Assembly (NCBI GenBank): GCA_024196135.1
Contig: JAMQCK010000390.1
Location: 1 to 25,108 of the forward strand
Reading direction: 5' to 3'
DNA length: 25,108 bases
Origin: Pleurotus ostreatus/Saccharomyces cerevisiae fusant
Lineage: Eukaryota; Opisthokonta
Position numbers and translations under genes: made by a program. The notes under the pieces were generated by a model. The model was given only the letters and a program-made list of their open reading frames with translations, had not been told where the DNA came from and did no database searches. Each line of letters opens with the position of its first letter. Within the stretch, counting starts at the first letter, position 1. Of the stretch, positions 20,634 through 25,108 are shown piece after piece.

Positions 20634-21745
20634 CTGCCGTATCACTGTTGCAACCGACGACGACGGCCTTTCACATCTCTGGCCTGCACCTTAGGCTCCG
20701 CAAGCCGTTGACAACATAAATCTCTCGAAATTTTGCCTCAAGAGGGCACCAAACCGGAAGGACCACCGTACACCGCGCGGAATTCGTTTCGCTCGAGAAT
20801 TCATGCTGATTGAACATCTCTTCTCGTCTTCGCGTCCTCATAGGGCTTGTGCAGCTTCGAGCTTGTCGACCTCAGTATGCTTGTTGTCCCAAAGCTACGA
20901 AGGCGCATCGCATTGGCCGCTGGCATCTACGGATACGAACGTGTTGCCGTACCTCCGACCGGTCGATGTCGTTGTATGGCCACCAACTGTAAAGGATTGA
21001 CGCCCATAGACGCACCATTCCGAACATCTGCAGAGTCCCGTCGGAAACCCGACGTTCAGATACCTGTAATCGCGGGCATTACCATCTAGCCCTTGCTGGG
21101 CTCCTGCGGAAGGCTTCTCCTGTCGCCCATAGAGTGCGACGGGTTGGCGCAGAACGTCGCCAGACGATAGTAGCTAGGGTGCATGGTAGTTTAAAACAGG
21201 CATGTGGCCTATTCGTCAGTCCTTCGACGCTTATATACGGTGTCATGTCGGCCATGGGCCAAGCGCAGCTGTATTCGAGGCAGCGCACCCTGCGCCGCGT
21301 GACACAGAAGTTCGAAGTCGCTTCAAACTGAAGCTCTCCCAGATCATCGAACGACTCTTGCTGGCGGTCGAGAGGTCAGAAGCCGCGGTCTCAGGACCTG
21401 CTTACTCCATATCTGAGAAGTGCGTCGCGGGAAAGCTCGCTGTCAGGTCTGTGAACCCGAGTGGGTGCAACGGCGCTGGTGAACGTGGTATGACAGTGCG
21501 TGTCTGGTGGACGACCACGCGCCTTCGCGACTATGTCTGACTCGTCACCCTTCCTGTACAGACTCGAAGTGACACCGTGTCCGCGACGCGTTACTTCCAT
21601 ATTTTGCGCCCAAGAAAGAAAGCGGAAATACGAGACATCCAAGTAGCAGGCGACATTGTTCGTCGTTGCGGATCCTAAGAAGGTCAGTCAAAATCCCACC
21701 TTTGTGCACGATCGGCGCTCACTACCTCGCCCGAGAACTCATCAA

Positions 21746-21761
21746 CCTACCTACCTACCTA
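21746..21761. repeat. (CCTA)4 microsatellite
   Basis: Four perfect copies of CCTA, within sequence that shows no gene. Confidence 0.8.
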
Positions 21762-22195
21762 CGGACCTGCCTGTCCCTTTGAACTCTTCTCAATACGCTC
21801 ACCGGCTCGCAGTACGCCTCGTTCTTCGACATTGGCGAGTTTTTGGCCTGCTCTTGACGAAGCGACTGAACCTCTCATTCGAGGCTATAGCCAACACAAA
21901 CCTGCGTCTAGAAGTCATCAATGACGTCCTCTGCTCGCGCCGCGCAGATCCTCCGGAAGACATGAACCAGTTAAACGCCAGCTGAGCCACCGGCCACGCT
22001 GGTGAGCTGCGCCCATCCTTGTATCGTATGTGCCGATCGGCACCGAAATAACGATCCTACTGTAGCGCTTCGAATCCGATTTCTGATGCGGCTCAAAAAG
22101 GAAGTGCTTGTCGAGAAGGGAGACTTTGGGACACTAAATTATGGTGGGAACTCGATCTGCGTTGCATCGTGGTTGCATGTGCTCCCTATACTCAC

Positions 22196-22450
22196 CTCCA
22201 CGAACCCGGTTTCCAGATACCGCAATATTCTCACGTATAGGTCGACACCGCGCGTGAAAATTCCCATCGTGTAGCTGTTCGAGGGCTTTCGGGCGAAAAG
22301 CCACGTCCGCAAGGTCAGTCGACTACAATCCTCTCCTAATCCATGTTCGTCCCGTTTGCGAATGTACTTATAACGGACGATCCAGTGATTCGTTGCACGC
22401 CGCCGTGTACTCGTCAATGTCGATCACCTCGATGTACAAAATTTCAGCGG
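22196..22450 (-). pseudogene. Broken coding-like fragment, family unknown
   Basis: Upstream part reads LYIEVIDIDEYTAACNESLD and then meets a TAA. In another frame, closer to the exon end, LRTWLFARKPSNSYTMG and RILRYLETGFVE run up to a GTGAGT donor at 22195. Two good frames separated by a stop suggest a decayed gene or an unresolved intron. No domain was recognised. Confidence 0.35.
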
Positions 22451-23469
22451 AGTTTCGCTTTAAAAAGCTGCGTTGACCAGTGTCCATTGACGCTTCTTCG
22501 GACGCCCGCAGGCTCTGCAACATGGTAGGCGTCAATGACTACGTCGCCGCCGACGTACTCACGCATGTAATTCACAGAAGAAGGCGTTGTACACGAGCAG
22601 CTGTCTGCCCTGTGCTCGGCGCCTAGAATGAGCTGCACCGGAGTCCCCATGAGCTTGCGACTCGATCGCGAGCCCTACGTGTACGTCTTACTGTAACAGG
22701 CGGTCAGCTTGAATTCCTATGGCAGAAGTAGCGCTCCTTGCCTAGGCCTACCCTGGTCACGACCGCCTGTCGGGTCCTGTCATCACTTCTAGGTCGCTCG
22801 ACCGACCCAACCCGCGACGCTCGTAGGCGAATCCGAGCCCCCATCTATAGCAAGCCTTCCTACCAGCGGCGCCACAATACAGGACGCAAATAACTGTCAC
22901 CCCTCCCATTCACAAGCTTTCGCGGGAGAAGGCGACAACGACCCTCGATCCCACGGCGCGCACGCTGGGCCTGAACGATATACAGCCGCAGCACACCCAT
23001 GACTAGGCGGTGAATAGGCACGACAATTCTTAGGGCCGGATGCGTCGCAGATATCTCTAGCGCCGACCGAACATACGCGCAATCTCTCGCAATCACCCCG
23101 TAGCGGACGACTACGGACCCCTGCGACGACGAGGCGCTTCAGTTAGTCCACTTCTTGTAGAGTTCCTGGACAAGTGTCTCTCTCGGCAGTCTCCGCTCGC
23201 GCAACATAGCCTGACGCCTAACCGAACCTTACTTACTCTCGGCGCTTAGCCTATGGCGCCGCCACAAGCATACGGCCTTCGGTGCTTGCCCGTGCAGCTT
23301 GCCTGACGTGAACTGACCTAGAAATGGCTTCGTCTTGCTGACCGGCTCAGTAGGTGCCTCAGTATACTCAGGACGCTGCAACAGAGTTATGTTCAAGCAG
23401 TCGCCGCCCCGCCTGTGTCGGGTCGTACCTCGCTGTCATCTCATCTCCTACCGCCCGCCGACGCTCTCT

Positions 23470-23820
23470 CCGAACGCATAGGAACACCCCTCAACACCCG
23501 CCCCGCGACAGCGATTTATATGCCCGATTTTGCATGTGGCCTGCGTACGGAGATTCCGCTTGCGCTTCTCCGCCTTGTCGGCGACGCGCACGCCGCCCTC
23601 TGCTGCAGCGGCGTCGCAAGGGCCAGGGGCTCTGTACTGGATCCTCCTCTGTCGGCGGTCTTGCGCAGGAACGCGGCCTTCCAAACTATACTACCCAGAT
23701 CATCTCGTTCTTCCAGAGCTCGCCTGCCTCTTGACGAAGGTTTCGATAGACCGCCGACCACCGATAATGCCCTGCTGTCCGATTGTTGCCTCAAATTGCA
23801 GCTCTGGTGGATCGACACCT
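23470..23820 (-). pseudogene. Broken coding-like fragment, family unknown
   Basis: One frame reads DWAGVDPPELQFEATIGQQG and SIETFVKRQASSGRT before a TGA. Another reads GVRVADKAEKRKRNLRTQ before a TAG. These pieces could come from one decayed minus-strand gene or mobile element. No catalytic motif was found. Confidence 0.3.
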
Positions 23821-24775
23821 GCCCAATCTAGCTTATAGCACGCGCCTACCATTCAGGTGAGTCTCGACTCAGTATACAGCTCGCCTATCACGCTCAACAT
23901 GGCCTCGAGCAGCTTCTAGAGTCGCGCGACAAGTCAGGCGAGCTCGCGTACCTTCCTCGTAGGCTTGAACCCGTGCACAAAGCAGCGCACGTGTAGGCTC
24001 TTCGCGCGAACTCTACTTACTCTACGCGTGACATGGCGCTCCCGCTCGCACGTTGGTATGAATCCGAGCTGCCTTCAGCCCGCTCGCTGGGCCACTGACC
24101 ATGCCGAGCATCTCCACTCTTGCTCGCATCCTCTTCAGCTCCTATCCGACTCCTTCCGCTACTCCAAGCCCCTTTCAATTGCTCCTATCTCTCTATCTTC
24201 GCTCTTCGCTGATGTCTGTGCCAGCACGCCTCCGCTCCAACGCTACTCCTACGAAATCGCCGCAGCTTTCTCCAACAATCCCAGCCGGGCTACGCGGAAA
24301 ACTCGGAGGGAGGCAGGAGTCGCGTCCGTACAATGTATGCTTGGAACGGCGGCTCGCGTCTTTGCCCATCGTCCTTTCTCCTCACTTCACAGAAGCTTAC
24401 GTCGCCATAAATTTCCTTTCATCTTATCTTCACCCTCCCTCCTTAGTCCAGTGGCGCAGCACCAAGTTGAACTTCTCACGAACCTCCCTTCTTTCATATC
24501 ACTGAATGAACTTGCCTTTCCCCTTGGAGCTCCAGCTCTTCATCTTCTCCATCCATCCGAAGCCCTTCTCTGAGTTGCCGTCATCACCATCTCCGCCTTC
24601 TCTCACGCCGCCGGTCCACAAAGCATGTCCCCCAAAGCCACTTTGGCAGTTCGCATCTTCCCTCCCCTGCCCATCACACGTACGCACCGCCTACACCGGC
24701 GGCATGCGCAGACGAGAAGCCCTCTCACGGTCCCGCAATGTACGTGCGCCGCGCCTCCGAAGCTCGAATCCTTCT

Positions 24776-24928
24776 TCAGATGTCCACCTTTGGTAGGTCG
24801 CTGATCCCAAGCTGCTCCTTCGCGTCTTCGCGCTCGTCATCAGTCGAATGCTGGTCATCGTCCAGCAGCTTCTCGCTCATCGGGTGATAAGCGGCGTCCG
24901 GCAGCGCGCCTGGCCTCGATTCCGCTCG
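24776..24928 (-). CDS. C-terminal exon of an unidentified minus-strand gene, partial
   Basis: The frame is open for 50 codons before the TGA at 24778-24776. It has strong GC3 in its last 40: PDAAYHPMSEKLLDDDQHST, then an acidic stretch DDEREDAKEQ and the end ISDLPKVDI. The composition suits a hydrophilic C-terminal tail, as in many transporters or scaffold proteins. Upstream, a piece reading WDAYHDKRKPRGPAFES near 25040-25100 may be an earlier exon. The intron between them could not be fixed, and the gene runs off the window. Confidence 0.45.
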   Translation of the reverse strand, partial: RAESRPGALPDAAYHPMSEKLLDDDQHSTDDEREDAKEQLGISDLPKVDI

Positions 24929-25108
24929 TCAAACAAGCGTGGCGCGTCGCCCGATATCGCGCGATATAGAAATCCATCTTGCGAGTGTCAAGCATCTCCG
25001 GCGTTAGCATATTGCTTCATGATCTACGTAACGACGAGGGCGACTCGAACGCCGGCCCCCTCGGCTTCCTCTTGTCATGGTACGCATCCCATGTCGCCTC
25101 TCAAAGAC

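Larger units (their letters stand above)
20646..24775. other. 4.1-kb stretch without an intact gene
   Basis: Open frames are short and interrupted on both strands. Some minus-strand pieces (22196-22450, 23470-23820) have coding-like composition but stops or frame breaks between them. A (CCTA)4 microsatellite lies at 21746-21761. No terminal repeats, transposase or reverse-transcriptase motifs were recognised. It looks like a decayed region or old insertion. Confidence 0.45.

Noticed and set aside
20646..24775. Transposon with terminal repeats
   Set aside because: No terminal inverted or long direct repeats, target duplication or catalytic motif could be found by eye.
25030..25070. tRNA T-arm-like sequence (GTTCGAGTC) on the minus strand
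   Set aside because: The T-stem has a mismatch and no matching acceptor stem, anticodon arm or D-arm can be drawn around it.

Overview
The window looks like nuclear DNA of a filamentous basidiomycete, probably a wood- or litter-decaying Agaricomycete. Coding regions are split by many introns of about 47-60 nt with GT..AG borders. Coding sequence is GC-rich at third positions, two leucine-rich F-box genes are present, and the main genes encode secreted tannase/feruloyl-esterase enzymes. No prokaryotic signals, tRNA, rRNA or CRISPR array were seen.

Layout. Three plus-strand tannase-family paralogs dominate: copy A (173-1852), copy B (3288-4960) and copy C (12652-14373). All have three exons with conserved intron positions and phases, an intact Cys-Ser / Asp / His-Cys catalytic set and a signal peptide. 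A common core promoter (CCGAAGT about 24 bp before TATAAATA) sits only 43-49 bp before each start codon. Copy B faces a complete F-box/LRR gene (5236-6899, minus). Copy A faces only a decayed C-terminal piece of the same F-box gene (about 2028-2290, minus). Tannase plus convergent F-box gene was therefore duplicated as a unit and one F-box copy has nearly disappeared. The last exons of A and B are nearly identical while exon 2 is much more diverged, which points to gene conversion.

Between copies B and C lie two convergent multi-exon genes of unrecognised family: a plus-strand 469-residue protein with a basic nuclear-type stretch (8460-10230) and a minus-strand protein of about 267 residues (11076-12064). 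A degenerate 24-27 bp tandem repeat lies just past the end of the second.

Beyond copy C, on the minus strand, come a seven-exon RTA1-like seven-helix membrane protein (14829-16070) and a second, divergent F-box/LRR gene (17145-18877). A 5'-truncated DEAD-box helicase of the Mak5/DDX24 type follows; only the last 245 or so codons remain (19288-20133), abutting an unrelated coding-like exon. From about 20.7 to 24.8 kb I find no intact gene, only short minus-strand coding-like fragments in broken frames. The C-terminal exon of another minus-strand gene appears at 24776-24928.

The tannase cluster is a coherent secreted-enzyme locus acting on plant phenolic esters. The other genes show no evident metabolic link to it. 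I found no clear novel system; the best leads are the mosaic tannase array, its shared promoter, the F-box duplication relic and the truncated helicase junction.
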